This document shows positions 15,823 through 25,043 of a stretch of 64,000 nt of DNA, in pieces. The notes under the pieces were generated by a model. It saw only the letters and a list, made by a program, of their open reading frames with translations. It searched no databases and was not told where the DNA came from. Every line of letters begins with the position of its first letter. Position 1 is the first letter of the stretch. The stretch is from Geomonas limicola (GTDB taxonomy: Bacteria > Desulfobacterota > Desulfuromonadia > Geobacterales > Geobacteraceae): the NCBI RefSeq assembly GCF_014193675.1, contig NZ_BLXZ01000003.1, positions 248,001-312,000 on the forward strand. The letters run 5' to 3'. Position numbers and translations under genes: made by a program.

Positions 15823-16188
15823 ATGGACATCTTGGCGAACATAGCGGAACGGAAGATCCAGGAGGCGATGGCGCGCGGCGAGTTCGATAATCTCCCCGGG
15901 CGGGGCAAGCCCTTGGTTCAGGAAGATCTTTCCGGGGTTCCCGAAGAGCTGCGCATGGCATACAAGGTGTTGAGGAATGCCGGTTGCGTGCCGCCCGAGG
16001 TCGAGCTGGTAAACGAGGTGCAGTCGCTCAGGCGACTTCTGCTCAACCTCGATGACGGCGAGGAGCGTCGCAACAAGCTCCGCGAGTTGAACTTCAAGCT
16101 GATGAAACTCGAAATTGCCCTGAAGCGCCCGGTTCGTCTTGACCTTTTCCCACTGTACCAGGAGAAACTGGTGGAAAGGGATAAGTAG
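15823..16188 (+). CDS. DUF1992 (DnaJ homologue subfamily C member 28-like) protein
   Basis: 121-aa soluble helical protein. Residues 1-75 carry the DUF1992 signature: ILANIAERKIQEAMARGEFDNLPGRGKPL, then LVNEVQSLR further on. This family, similar to a domain of human DNAJC28, has no settled function; it lacks a J domain. Length is usual for bacterial members. It is a lone plus-strand gene. Confidence 0.85.
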   Translation: MDILANIAERKIQEAMARGEFDNLPGRGKPLVQEDLSGVPEELRMAYKVLRNAGCVPPEVELVNEVQSLRRLLLNLDDGEERRNKLRELNFKLMKLEIALKRPVRLDLFPLYQEKLVERDK

Positions 16189-16347
16189 CAATTCAGCAAG
16201 CAGCAGTTCCCGCCCCAGATCTTGTCTTCCCGAGTCCCGGCCCCACTGTTGGCCACTCGTCCAGTTCCCTGCGCGTGCCACTAGTGCCTACGGTAACGAT
16301 GCCGTTTACCGCTGGTTCCTCACCCATCACCACGATTGACGAGCCCT
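16189..16347. other. Intergenic region after DUF1992
   Basis: No gene is seen between the DUF1992 stop and the next gene at 16550, except the hairpin described next and, around 16510-16550, a run of GTCAATCG/GTCAATTGTCC-like words also found near 50000. Confidence 0.4.
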
Positions 16348-16383
16348 AAAACAGAAAAGGCCGTACCCAATGAGGATACGGCC
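16348..16383 (-). terminator. Terminator, probably bidirectional
   Basis: Stem GGCCGTA(CCC) / (AGGA)TACGGCC is followed on the minus strand by CTTTTCTGTTTT. It could end the 16.5 kb minus-strand gene and DUF1992 from the other side. Confidence 0.7.
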
Positions 16384-16549
16384 CGTTAAACTGTTTCAGG
16401 TGCACGCTTGGAAGAGTCGTGAAGGGATCCTTGTTAACCGTCGTGTCGGAGGCCCTTCTCCGGATGGGTGCCCGGTGCCCAAGCATCATCCTTCGACTGC
16501 CGTTCTGCTGTTCTCCGTCAATCGTGAATCGTCAATTGTCCAATGTCCT

Positions 16550-16789
16550 TTATTTAGGTTCCACCGTGGTCGTCGTGGTCGTCTCCTTCTTCACCACCTT
16601 CTTGGCGTGGTGTTTTTTGTGATGTTTTTTGTGGTGTTTCTTGGTCGTTTTTACCTGTCCGGTGTCTTTAGTCGTGGTCGTGGTCGTCGTGCCCGGTTCG
16701 GTAGTGGTCGTGGTAGTCTCGGCAATTGCAACCGACGCAAATAAGGCCGCGATGAGCCCCGCCACCAGAGATGCAAGAATGCGCTTCAT
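16550..16789 (-). CDS. Small exported Thr/Lys/His-rich low-complexity protein
   Basis: 79-aa protein with a clear signal peptide (MKRILASLVAGLIAALFASVAIA) and a mature part of only about 55 residues built from poly-Thr runs and a KKHHKKHHKKHHAKK block, ending in another poly-Thr. Histidine pairs suggest metal (nickel, zinc, copper) or polyanion binding, but this is inference. AAGGAGGTC upstream of the ATG fixes the start. No homologous family is recognised. Confidence 0.65.
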   Translation of the reverse strand: MKRILASLVAGLIAALFASVAIAETTTTTTEPGTTTTTTTKDTGQVKTTKKHHKKHHKKHHAKKVVKKETTTTTTVEPK

Positions 16790-17013
16790 ATCCGACCTCC
16801 TTCTTTTTTTCTGTGACCATATTAGCACTTTCCAACCATAGAATAAACAACGAGCAGCTGGTCCGCATCCAACCACCCGGAATTTTCCGCCACCCAACCC
16901 GGAAATGCGTAGCGGCCTCTGCTCCTTTGTCGATTGCCTTTCCCTTTCTCATGGGTAAAATTAGCCAAATCCAATTTTTCACCACGGTAGCAGATCAGGG
17001 TGAGGAGGGCACG

Positions 17014-17316
17014 ATGAATGAGGAAACCGTCTATTCTCAGCAATTCATCCAGTCACTGATGGAGAACATGGCGTGGGGGCTTATTCAGCTCGCCACGGAC
17101 GACGAGGGAAACCAGCAGATCATGACCCGCAAGGCAGACGACCTCATGTACCTGCGGATCATAAACAGCAAAAGAGAAGTCGTCTTTCAGGTATCTGGCG
17201 AAAATATCGATGCATTGGGTAGCCAGATGGTATTGGCCTGCCTGCACAAGATCAGCATTGAGAAACTGAGACAACTGCACAAGACCCCTCTACGACGCCC
17301 TCTGCAGGCAGTCTAG
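17014..17316 (+). CDS. Small protein, first of a tandem paralogous pair
   Basis: 100-aa soluble protein. From about residue 15 it aligns with its downstream neighbour over the whole length: MAWGLIQLATDD matches MALQLVQIATDN, VLACLHKISIEKL matches LLACFHNLSIEHL, and the tails (RRPLQAV, RPLNNSLQ) also correspond. The pattern of alternating strands and two helices looks like a small alpha/beta domain. Function not known. The ATG at 17014 is chosen for GGAGGGC just upstream; the frame is open further 5' without a signal. Separated by 40 bases from the second copy, so one transcript. Confidence 0.7.
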   Translation: MNEETVYSQQFIQSLMENMAWGLIQLATDDEGNQQIMTRKADDLMYLRIINSKREVVFQVSGENIDALGSQMVLACLHKISIEKLRQLHKTPLRRPLQAV

Positions 17317-17356
17317 CCACAGGTAATGGAAGGGATATAAAAAGGAGGGGACCACG

Positions 17357-17653
17357 ATGAGCCAGGACAAGAACATGGACCAATTTTTCGAGGCAATGGC
17401 GTTGCAATTGGTGCAGATTGCTACCGACAATTTTGAAGAAAAAGATATCCTCCTGCACAAGCAGGGAGATCTCGCCCACCTGGAGTTTCGGGCAATGGAC
17501 GGGGAAGTTCTGCTGAAAGTTGTCGGCAGGGACAGCAAGGAAGTGGCGGCCCAGTTACTGTTGGCCTGTTTTCACAACCTGAGCATCGAGCATCTGGGCG
17601 CCATCCACCTAAGGCCCCTCAACAACAGCCTGCAGTCCCAGGGAAAGAAATAG
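17357..17653 (+). CDS. Small protein, second of a tandem paralogous pair
   Basis: 98-aa soluble protein beginning MSQDKNMDQFFEAMALQLV, paralogous to the gene just upstream (about one third identity by eye). Good ribosome-binding site AAAGGAGGGG. No cysteines except one conserved in both copies (LACF / LACL), and no membrane segment. The pair could form a heterodimer. Family not recognised. Confidence 0.7.
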   Translation: MSQDKNMDQFFEAMALQLVQIATDNFEEKDILLHKQGDLAHLEFRAMDGEVLLKVVGRDSKEVAAQLLLACFHNLSIEHLGAIHLRPLNNSLQSQGKK

Positions 17654-17737
17654 CCATCCTCCCGGTTCGCGCCCCGGGAAACCGGCGGATCGGGAGGAGC
17701 CGCAGCGCAGATCGCCGCACCCGCCCGGCTTCATACA

Positions 17738-18559
17738 TCAAAACGAGAATAACCGCTGAAAGAACCTCTTCACCTGTCCTGTGAAACTCTTGTCGACTTT
17801 CCTCTGCATCCCGGAGATATCTACCGATTCCGCAAGGGCACGCCGATATTCCCCCTCGCTCAGCACTCCACGCTGCTTCAAAAGAAAGAGGATCTGGTTC
17901 GAGCGTTTCAGTACCCGGTCCATGTGCCGGTACGGGTTGTAGGCCTTCTGCGGCCCCGGGAGCATGGCCGCCAGAAACGAACACTCCCTCGGCGTAAGCG
18001 CTTGGGCCGGCTTGTCGAAATAGTAGCGCGCGCCGTGCCCCACTCCGTAGACCATCGGTCCCAACTCCACGATATTCAGGTAGAGCTCCAGGATCCGTCC
18101 CTTGGTGAGTTCCTGTTCCATACGTTTCGCGAGATAGAGCTCCTCGATCTTGCGGGTGAGCGTCTTCTTGCGCGACAGGAAAAGGTTCTTTGCCGTCTGC
18201 TGCGTGATCGTCGAGGCACCACGAGCGAAACGCTTCTTCTCCAGGTCGTAGCGGATCGCCTCCTTGATTGCCTTAACATCCACCCCGCGGTGCTCATAAA
18301 AATTGGCGTCCTCTGCCACGATCACAGACCACTCCATCTCCACGGGAATGCGTTCGGCGGACACCCAGCGTGGATTGTCCGGTCCGACGACAAACGGGTG
18401 CAGTTTCCCCTTCCAGTCCCTCACCTCGATAGTCAGGCTGACAGACCGGTCTGCGAGGCTAGCCACCGACGGCAGCCGATAAATACTGATCCCGATCCAC
18501 CCAGCGTAGAGCAGCACAAGGAGAGCGATCAACGCTGCAAGCAATTTAAGTATTCTCAA
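17738..18559 (-). CDS. mtgA: Monofunctional peptidoglycan glycosyltransferase (GT51)
   Basis: 273-aa inner-membrane enzyme that polymerises lipid II glycan strands. One N-terminal membrane anchor (about 5-25) precedes the GT51 domain with the catalytic glutamate motif VAEDANFYEHRGVD (about residue 82), then RGASTITQQTAKNLFL (about 115), RKIEELYLA and ELYLNIVELG. There is no transpeptidase domain, which separates MtgA from class A PBPs. Transcribed alone; both sides are other-strand genes or spacers. Confidence 0.93.
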   Translation of the reverse strand: MRILKLLAALIALLVLLYAGWIGISIYRLPSVASLADRSVSLTIEVRDWKGKLHPFVVGPDNPRWVSAERIPVEMEWSVIVAEDANFYEHRGVDVKAIKEAIRYDLEKKRFARGASTITQQTAKNLFLSRKKTLTRKIEELYLAKRMEQELTKGRILELYLNIVELGPMVYGVGHGARYYFDKPAQALTPRECSFLAAMLPGPQKAYNPYRHMDRVLKRSNQILFLLKQRGVLSEGEYRRALAESVDISGMQRKVDKSFTGQVKRFFQRLFSF

Positions 18560-19121
18560 ATTAATTTACCCACTAAAAACAATCAGTTTTTGAGTATCAG
18601 AGATTCGCCGTACTGACTCAGATCATGACAGAAGCATATATCTGAAACAAAACATTTCCACCCCTACCAATGAAAGACCTTGTAAAGTCCCAGCACAAAA
18701 GCAGGTTCGTGTAGCCCCTTCCAGGCATAACCATTTTTTAATTTACAAACAATTAAACATGAAATATATTCCGCACCAGAAACTGTGCTTGTAAGACAAT
18801 ATCCACCAACAGATCATAAGACTATAAAGTACATAGATAGAGAATTACAGCGGTGTGGCTATAAGTTTTTTACTGATCGGGTTAAAGACCGACATTCTCT
18901 CAGCCGGAGTCCCGCATTGTTTCTGCTGCGTGGAAACGAGCAGGATGTGCGGTCGATTGTGGATTGTACCAAGGCAAGGCCGAGCTATAGAACTGGCTGC
19001 AGATTCAGATCCCTGGTGCACCGTTGCACCGGCACCAAGCATCCTGCTGCAACCGGTGTTGTCTTGATTCGCTGGACCAAAATACCTTTCAATTTGCAAG
19101 CCCTGCCGATCGGGAGGAAAC
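18560..19121. other. AT-richer intergenic region upstream of a hybrid kinase
   Basis: About 560 bases without a supportable gene. The part around 18700-18850 is clearly AT-richer than the surroundings. An open frame at 18785-19246 has no ribosome-binding site and overlaps the true kinase start. No terminator or promoter is clear. Confidence 0.45.
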
Positions 19122-21407
19122 GTGGACGAAGATGTTGTGAATTTGCTGTTGCAGGTTGCCGTGGAAGGTTTTTGGGACTGGAACCTGGAAACCGATCTTG
19201 CCTACTTAAGCCCCCGGTTTTGCGAGTTGACCGGTTATCAATCTGATGAAACCGTTTTCAACAGCGCGTTCTTTGCCAGCATCATCCACCCTGAAGATCG
19301 GGAAAGCGTGTTAACCAAACTCCGGGAGAATCTGAAGAGTAGCCAAGATGAATCGACCCTAGAATATCGGATGATCTCAAAAGATAGCGGCTTGCGCTGG
19401 ATTGAAGGCAGAGGAGTCATCGTAAAGCGGGATGAACGGGGGAAACCGCTGCGGATAATCGGCACTATCGTCGACATCTCGCACAAAAAACAGGCCGAAA
19501 AGGATTTGCAGGAGGCAAAGCAACTTTACGAGACCCTCTTCCGCCTCAGCCCGGAAATTCTGACTCTTACCTCTGAAGATGGACGCTACCTCGCTGTCAA
19601 CTCTGCCCACGACGTCGCCACCGGGTATTGCTCTGAAGAACTGCTGGGACGTTCCTGGGCCCAAACGGGTATTTGGCCCGATGCAAACCAACGGCGGCAA
19701 ACTATTGAAATGCTGGACAGTGCGGGAATCGTGCACAACGCGGAGGTGACCTTTTGCCGTAAGTCGGGGGAGAGCTTTCCTGCCCTGCTTTCCATGGCAC
19801 GCGTGGATATCGGTGGCAAACCATGCGTGGTCTCCGTGGTGCGGGACATCACCGCACGCAAGCAGATGGAGCAACAACTGAGAACCAGCGAAGAGTGGTT
19901 CCGCAGCATCATGGCACTTTCTCCGGATGTCATCAGCTTACTCGACGAACATGGTGTTCTGGTCTACAACTCCCCCGCCGCCTTTGCCATCCACGGCTAC
20001 GTCGAAGAACTCGAAGGAAGAAATACCTTCGAGCTCATTCACCCGGATGACCGCGCGGCGGTTGGCGCAGCTTTCGAAACTCTCATCAATAATCCTGCCG
20101 AGTTCACTCCCGTTCAATACCGTTACCTCAACAAGGATGGCAGCTACGTCTGGATGGAGGCGACCGGAAGCAACCAACTCAGAAATCCACTCATCAAAGG
20201 TATTGTGGCAATCTCGAGAGACATCTCCGAAAGAAAAGAGATCGAGGAACAGCGCCTTAAATTGGAACGTCACCTGCTCCAGGCCCAAAAGCTGGAAAGT
20301 CTCGGCATCCTGGCCGGTGGCATAGCTCACGACTTCAACAACATCCTCACCGGCATCATGGGAAACATCTCCTTTGCCAAACTGTACATGGATCCCTCGG
20401 AAAAGGCCCAGGAACTTCTTGATCGGGCTGAAAAGGCAACCCAGCGAGCTGCCGACTTGTCACGGCAGTTGGTGGTCTTTGCCAAGGGGGGAAAGCCCGT
20501 GAAACGCGTGATGTCGTTGCAACGGGCGGTGGGCGACGCCCTGGCGTTGACGCTGACCGGAACCAGCGTCAAAGGGGTGACCGAAATCGAGGAGGAGCTT
20601 TTCGCGGTAGAGGCCGACGAGGGACAGATCAGCCAGGCTCTGCACAACATCATCATCAACGCCGTGCATGCGATGCCAGGAGGCGGGAGATTGGTAGTAC
20701 AGGGAGAGAACGTCACACTCAAATCTCCCAACGTCACTGGCTTGGCGGCGGGGTCCTATGTCAAGCTATGTTTCATCGATGAAGGTTGTGGCATTTCCCC
20801 GGACGATCAGGAAAGGATCTTCGACCCCTACTTCACCACGAAGGCAAAAAGGTCCGGGTTGGGGCTTGCGTCCAGCTATGCGATCGTGACCAATCATGGG
20901 GGACATATCACGGTCAGCTCAACCCCTGGAGCAGGATCTACCTTTACGTTGTACCTTTCCGCATTGCCACGAACATTTTCAGAGGGTGAAGAGCGCCCCA
21001 ACGGTAGCTTCGGGTGCGGCAGGGAACTCAACGTTCTCGTGATGGACGACGAGGAGGTGGTACGGGATCTGGTCAGGATTGCCCTGGAACACTCAGGCCA
21101 CAAAGTGGAGACCTGCAACGACGGCGAGGAGGCTATCTCCATCTATGCCGCAGCTATGGAAGCGGGCAACCGGTTCGACGTAGTTATCATGGATCTGACG
21201 GTTCCCGGTGGCATGGGAGGATCCGAGGGTGCACGCCATATACTATCCATCGATCCCGAAGCCAAGTTGATTGTCTCGAGCGGCTACTCCGAGGACCCGG
21301 TCATCTCGAACTACTCGGTATACGGATTCTGTGCAGCAATCGAAAAGCCTTACAAGGCGGATGAACTGGCAAGCCGGTTGGAGCGGGTGCTCGTTTCGCC
21401 CAGGTAG
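19122..21407 (+). CDS. Hybrid sensor histidine kinase: three PAS, HisKA, HATPase, receiver
   Basis: 761-aa cytoplasmic kinase. Three PAS/PAC modules cover about residues 5-125, 135-255 and 260-380. HisKA carries LAGGIAHDFNNIL with the phospho-acceptor His 403; HATPase_c follows (INAVHAMPGGG, DEGCGISPDD, GLGLASSYAI). The C-terminal receiver domain (about 640-760) has the DDEE acid patch, phospho-acceptor Asp 691 in VVIMDLTVPG, and the Lys near the end (EKPYKADEL). No transmembrane segment, so it senses an internal signal. The start is a GTG with GGGAGGAAAC upstream. No DNA-binding regulator is next to it; the tandem repeat begins right after its stop. Confidence 0.95.
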   Translation: MDEDVVNLLLQVAVEGFWDWNLETDLAYLSPRFCELTGYQSDETVFNSAFFASIIHPEDRESVLTKLRENLKSSQDESTLEYRMISKDSGLRWIEGRGVIVKRDERGKPLRIIGTIVDISHKKQAEKDLQEAKQLYETLFRLSPEILTLTSEDGRYLAVNSAHDVATGYCSEELLGRSWAQTGIWPDANQRRQTIEMLDSAGIVHNAEVTFCRKSGESFPALLSMARVDIGGKPCVVSVVRDITARKQMEQQLRTSEEWFRSIMALSPDVISLLDEHGVLVYNSPAAFAIHGYVEELEGRNTFELIHPDDRAAVGAAFETLINNPAEFTPVQYRYLNKDGSYVWMEATGSNQLRNPLIKGIVAISRDISERKEIEEQRLKLERHLLQAQKLESLGILAGGIAHDFNNILTGIMGNISFAKLYMDPSEKAQELLDRAEKATQRAADLSRQLVVFAKGGKPVKRVMSLQRAVGDALALTLTGTSVKGVTEIEEELFAVEADEGQISQALHNIIINAVHAMPGGGRLVVQGENVTLKSPNVTGLAAGSYVKLCFIDEGCGISPDDQERIFDPYFTTKAKRSGLGLASSYAIVTNHGGHITVSSTPGAGSTFTLYLSALPRTFSEGEERPNGSFGCGRELNVLVMDDEEVVRDLVRIALEHSGHKVETCNDGEEAISIYAAAMEAGNRFDVVIMDLTVPGGMGGSEGARHILSIDPEAKLIVSSGYSEDPVISNYSVYGFCAAIEKPYKADELASRLERVLVSPR

Positions 21408-21464
21408 GAACTTAAAACTGCACGTTGCGCTATTCTTTCAGACCGCTACCTGGGGTTCGATTCG

Positions 21465-21870
21465 TTTCGCACGCGATGAAATCGTTTTATGTGCGTTGGT
21501 TTTGTTAAACGCCGAGATGAAATCGTTTCGTCCGAGTTTGTTTTGTTTCGCGCGAGATGAAAACGTTTCGCGTGAGTTGGTTTTGCTAAACGACGAGATG
21601 AAATCGTTTCGTCCGAGTTCGTTTCGTTTCGCGCGAGATGAAAACGTTTCACGCGAGTTGGTTTTGCTAAACGCCAAGATGAAATCGTTTCGTCCGAGTT
21701 CGTTTCGTTTCGCGCGAGTTGGTTTTGCTAAACGCCGAGATGAAATCGTTTCGTCCGAGTTCGTTTCGTTTCGCGCAAGATGAAAACGTTTCGCGCGAGT
21801 TGGTTTCGCTAAACTCCGGGATGAAATCGTTTCGTCCAAGTTTGTTTCGTTTCGCGCGAGATGAAAACGC
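21465..21870. repeat. 81-bp tandem repeat array built of two 40-bp half-units
   Basis: About five imperfect copies of an 81-bp unit. Each unit has two halves, both beginning GATGAAA(T/A)CGTTTCG: the first runs into CCGAGTTCGTTTCGTTTCGC, the second into GCGAGTTGGTTTTGCTAAAC. One copy, near 21690-21750, lacks part of a half-unit. The array begins about 60 bases after the hybrid-kinase stop and ends about 120 bases before a terminator. Period 81 is a multiple of three, so open frames arise on both strands (for example 21438-21875 minus), but they lack start signals and shift frame at the deleted unit. Probably a non-coding repeat; its function is not known. Confidence 0.85.
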
Positions 21871-21955
21871 TTCAAGTTACGTTTGACCGGAGAGGAAGGA
21901 TTCGCTGAGGCGCTTGCTACGCGGGAGATGAAAGAAGCGGTTGGTGGTTGGAAAG

Positions 21956-21989
21956 AAAAGGCCTGTCGTTGTTAACGACAGGCCTTTTG
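21956..21989. terminator. Bidirectional terminator
   Basis: A long perfect stem, AAAAGGCCTGTCGTT with its complement, and a 4-base loop region; T runs on both strands. It ends the minus-strand gene 21993-22682. Nearly the same stem is used at 25551-25590. Confidence 0.88.
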
Positions 21990-21992
21990 CTG

Positions 21993-22682
21993 TTATACGA
22001 TGACCAGGCTTACCACTTGTGACCAGGGGCCGGGACCGTCAGGCCCGTCCGATCTGATCCTGAAGAAGTACTCGTTGGCGGACTCCAGGTTGTTGAGGAT
22101 GATATTGCCACACTCTCGATAGTGGCCCCCCGGTGTGCACCAGCTCTCCTCGGAGGCGGGGTGCCCCTTGCAGATTTGCAGGTGGTAAGGCCCGCCCATT
22201 TTAACATGTTTGCCCGCGAGGATCGCGGTACCAGATTCGACACCAAGCCGTGTCTTTTTGTGCTTGGCAGTTAGAACTACCGGCACGGACGTCGGAGCGA
22301 TCCGGTAACTGGAGCGCGCGGTCTTGAGCTCCTTGAGCGGCAAGCCGGTATTCTGTAACAGCGACGGATCCTGCTTCTCGATGGCCCTCATCACCACGTA
22401 GTTGATGATCAAAAGGATATCGAGCTCCGCCCGCGCCCTGACCTGGTCGCGCTGGGCCTTCATGTCCCGGTCCCCGCGGTCTGCGCCCACTCCGAACTCT
22501 TTAAGTTTTACCAGGTGATTGCGCAGAATGAGGTAGTTGGGAACGTAAGACTCCCAGTTGTCCCGGAAGAAGGAGTGAACCTCCAGGGCATCGGAGGCGG
22601 TGGTGAGGACCATGTGCAATTCCGGATAGGTCAGCCTGCGGAGGTTCGGATCGAAGATATCGTACTGCTCTGGTATTGGCAT
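21993..22682 (-). CDS. Hypothetical protein with C-terminal fibronectin III-like segment
   Basis: 229-aa soluble protein with no signal peptide. Residues about 1-135 are helical (PELHMVLTTASDALEVHSFF...). The C-terminal part has the beta-sandwich pattern of a fibronectin type III-like domain with ANEYFFRIRSDGPDGPGPWS, the last strand typical of FN3. Three cysteines lie in ICKGHP, WCTPGG and ECGN. No family is known to me. The ATG at 22682 is chosen over an upstream one because AGAGGTGAT precedes it. Confidence 0.65.
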   Translation of the reverse strand: MPIPEQYDIFDPNLRRLTYPELHMVLTTASDALEVHSFFRDNWESYVPNYLILRNHLVKLKEFGVGADRGDRDMKAQRDQVRARAELDILLIINYVVMRAIEKQDPSLLQNTGLPLKELKTARSSYRIAPTSVPVVLTAKHKKTRLGVESGTAILAGKHVKMGGPYHLQICKGHPASEESWCTPGGHYRECGNIILNNLESANEYFFRIRSDGPDGPGPWSQVVSLVIV

Positions 22683-22910
22683 CGGATCACCTCTCGACAG
22701 CGGCATAGATTGGCTGTTGCTAATCTTACGACAGCTTTCGTACGTTGCAAGTGCCGCTCGTTTTTTTGCCAACCTTTTTCTCCGTCCTACGATCTCGACA
22801 GGGATGCATCAATCCGCTTCGAGGCCGAAACGACGAGTGGGCGTCCCCTCCGGGGACGCCCACTCACCTATGCTGCCTGTCTGGAGGCAATGTTTTTCTG
22901 AAGGAAGGAA

Positions 22911-23405
22911 CTACGGTGCCAACTCTGCCAGAATCTCCTTGAGGTGGTCGACATGAGACTGCAGGTGATATTCCCCCAATGCTGCGATCAGGCCGTCCAG
23001 GGTCGGGTGGTCACCCAAAGGAGAATCTTTCAGCTTCGGGATGTACGCGGTACGTCCCAACTGCTCGTCGGAAAGCTCCGTTGCAAACCTCGCGATCCCC
23101 TGGTACTCCTGCTCACATTCCCGCACCAGTTGGGCGAAACTTGTGTTCGCTCGGGCCTCGGTGAAGAAGGGATCTTCGGTCCTGAGGTCAATGGTCGGGG
23201 TATCTGCGGTAAGGAAGGGTGTGAGTATCGGCAGGTGGCCGGTCCCCTCCGGCCCGCAGAGATGCGAAAGGATCTCCTTGGGTGACCACCGCCCCGAAGG
23301 GGCACGAGATGCGGTGGCTTCGTCGATTCCGTTGCAGACGTCTTTCAGGTTGGCTATTTTTTGCAGGATCACCTGCGCTAGCTGTTTGCCACGTGGACTG
23401 GCCAT
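22911..23405 (-). CDS. DinB-superfamily protein
   Basis: 164-aa four-helix bundle of the DinB/YfiT type. Visible marks: APSGRWSPKEILSHL with the first metal-binding His (about residue 48), and the C-terminal EYHLQSHVDHL with two more histidines spaced as HxxxH. These would form the usual metal site. The family includes thiol transferases (bacillithiol, mycothiol) and many uncharacterised members; the substrate here is not known. AAAGGAGAT precedes the ATG. Confidence 0.8.
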   Translation of the reverse strand: MASPRGKQLAQVILQKIANLKDVCNGIDEATASRAPSGRWSPKEILSHLCGPEGTGHLPILTPFLTADTPTIDLRTEDPFFTEARANTSFAQLVRECEQEYQGIARFATELSDEQLGRTAYIPKLKDSPLGDHPTLDGLIAALGEYHLQSHVDHLKEILAELAP

Positions 23406-23572
23406 GGTGGATCTCCTTTTCCCTCTAACTAAATACAGGTACTGGGTTAAAGAATATCACTTTGCCCGCAATCCGCGAAATTCCGGTGCTCGCCTTCACC
23501 TCGCCAGTTGCCGTCCCCCTTCTTCGCACCAACCGCAGCGTGTGCCGTGTGTCTTGAAAGTCCCCCTCCGCT

Positions 23573-24682
23573 TTACTCCTTGGCAGTAACCTTGACGGTC
23601 CCCTTTTCCAGGTGCAGGTTTCCCTTCAGCTCCAAGCGGTAGACCTTGCCCGTTTTCCATTCCTTGTCGAAGCCGAAACGGCTCCCGCCCTGCCCCTTCC
23701 CGCGGCTGGCGTCTATGAAGAGCTCGCCACCGATATAGCGCAGGGTCAAGGTGCCAGATTCTGCACCGGCCTTGGCAACGAGTTCCCGGGTCTCCCCTTC
23801 CTTGAGGCGCAGCACCGCCTTCTCGACCGGCTGGTTTTTGCCGCGGACCTTCAACTCGCCCGAGAGCAGCACGACCTCCACACTGCGGGGCGCCCGCTCG
23901 GCCAGCACCGGCGGCGGTTGACGGGGGGCGGGAGGCTCGTGACGCGGTTTCTCCCGCTCGATCACTATCGGCGGCCGCGGCGCCTCCTTCTCACGCACGA
24001 TCACCACCTGGGGCGCCGGTTCACGCTCCCTTATGACGACCGGAACATCCTCCCTGACGATGACAAACCTGGGGCGTTCCCTTTCGTAGCGCGTGGAGCG
24101 GTCGTGCACCTCGACGAAGACATCGACCCCCTGTAACGCAAGCGGTCCGGAAGTGCCGGTGTCCGCGTAGAGCAGCCCTTTCCCCCAGCGGCGCTCATAC
24201 TCAAAGCGCACCCCCTCGATGATCAGCGCGCCCCCTGAGTAGCTCGCCGTCAGTTCCACCGCTCTTCCCTGGTAATCGGCAACCGGGATCTTGACGGTTT
24301 CGCTATCGGCAATGGTAAAGGTGAGCGGCTGGTAGTGGTGATGGCGATCACCGATCCTGATGCGGCCACCCTGTAGGCGTACCCGGATCAGTTCTCCGTA
24401 CGCCCCCCTCCCCTGGTGCAGTGCTTCGATGCGTTCCTGCCGTTCCCGCTCCCGTGCCGCCTGCCGCGCGCGTTCTTGCTCCCGTTCCAGGGCCTGGCGT
24501 CGCGCGCGCTCCTCCGCGGCGCGCCGCTGTTCTTGCTGTTCACGTTCATAGGTCCGCATGGCCTGGATACGTTCGGGCTCGCTCATCCGGTCCCAGCTTT
24601 CCTGAGGAACGCCGTACAGGTAGGGGGTGCAGGCAGCAATAAGAAGTAGGACCAGAAACAGACAGGCTTTGCGCGTGAACAT
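23573..24682 (-). CDS. Large putative lipoprotein with charged coiled coil
   Basis: 369-aa protein with a lipoprotein signal (MFTRKACLFLVLLLIAACTP, lipid Cys about residue 18). Next comes a long Arg/Glu/Gln-rich helix (about 40-95), a beta-rich domain (about 100-200), a Pro/Arg/Glu linker (about 220-275), and a second beta-rich domain at the C-terminus. Probably outer-membrane anchored in the periplasm. No known family. The start at 24682 has AGGAGTC upstream; a longer frame to 24718 would put extra residues before the signal peptide. Confidence 0.65.
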   Translation of the reverse strand: MFTRKACLFLVLLLIAACTPYLYGVPQESWDRMSEPERIQAMRTYEREQQEQRRAAEERARRQALEREQERARQAARERERQERIEALHQGRGAYGELIRVRLQGGRIRIGDRHHHYQPLTFTIADSETVKIPVADYQGRAVELTASYSGGALIIEGVRFEYERRWGKGLLYADTGTSGPLALQGVDVFVEVHDRSTRYERERPRFVIVREDVPVVIREREPAPQVVIVREKEAPRPPIVIEREKPRHEPPAPRQPPPVLAERAPRSVEVVLLSGELKVRGKNQPVEKAVLRLKEGETRELVAKAGAESGTLTLRYIGGELFIDASRGKGQGGSRFGFDKEWKTGKVYRLELKGNLHLEKGTVKVTAKE

Positions 24683-25043
24683 GGGGGACTCCTGTGAGAA
24701 AAGCGTTTTCCGCACCATCCGACTTCACTCTTTCGGCGCTTTCAGAATTATCCGACAGCAGGCGCCGAAACTTTAGCGAAAATGCTTATGGCAGAAGCAG
24801 ATAGTGGACGTCGAGAGATTGAAGGCCGGCACTGGCCTCTGGGCATGTCGAGACTACCTGAGCGCATACCAGCAGACAAGAAGAAGCCGTCGTGCAGCGG
24901 AAGGCCGGGATACGCACGGTCAGGGCAATAGTGACGGCTCGTGTGGAAATAGACGGCCTGTCTGCAGCGTTGCATTTGTTATAATCCGAAGGAGAGGCAC
25001 CTGAGGCAGTTTCTGTTAGCAGTTTATCTTACGGGAGGATGTC
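24683..25043. other. Intergenic region between divergent genes
   Basis: About 360 bases between the lipoprotein (minus) and VOC gene (plus). It should hold both promoters. No gene, repeat or convincing promoter pair is visible. Confidence 0.4.

Noticed and set aside
18785..19246. 153-codon gene before the hybrid kinase
   Set aside because: No ribosome-binding site, overlaps the kinase start out of frame, no protein-like pattern.
21465..21870. CRISPR array
   Set aside because: The repeats are contiguous without unique spacers and no cas gene is present.
21438..21875. 145-codon protein encoded by the tandem repeat
   Set aside because: The frame changes at an internal deletion, no ribosome-binding site exists, and both strands show similar open frames because the period is a multiple of three.
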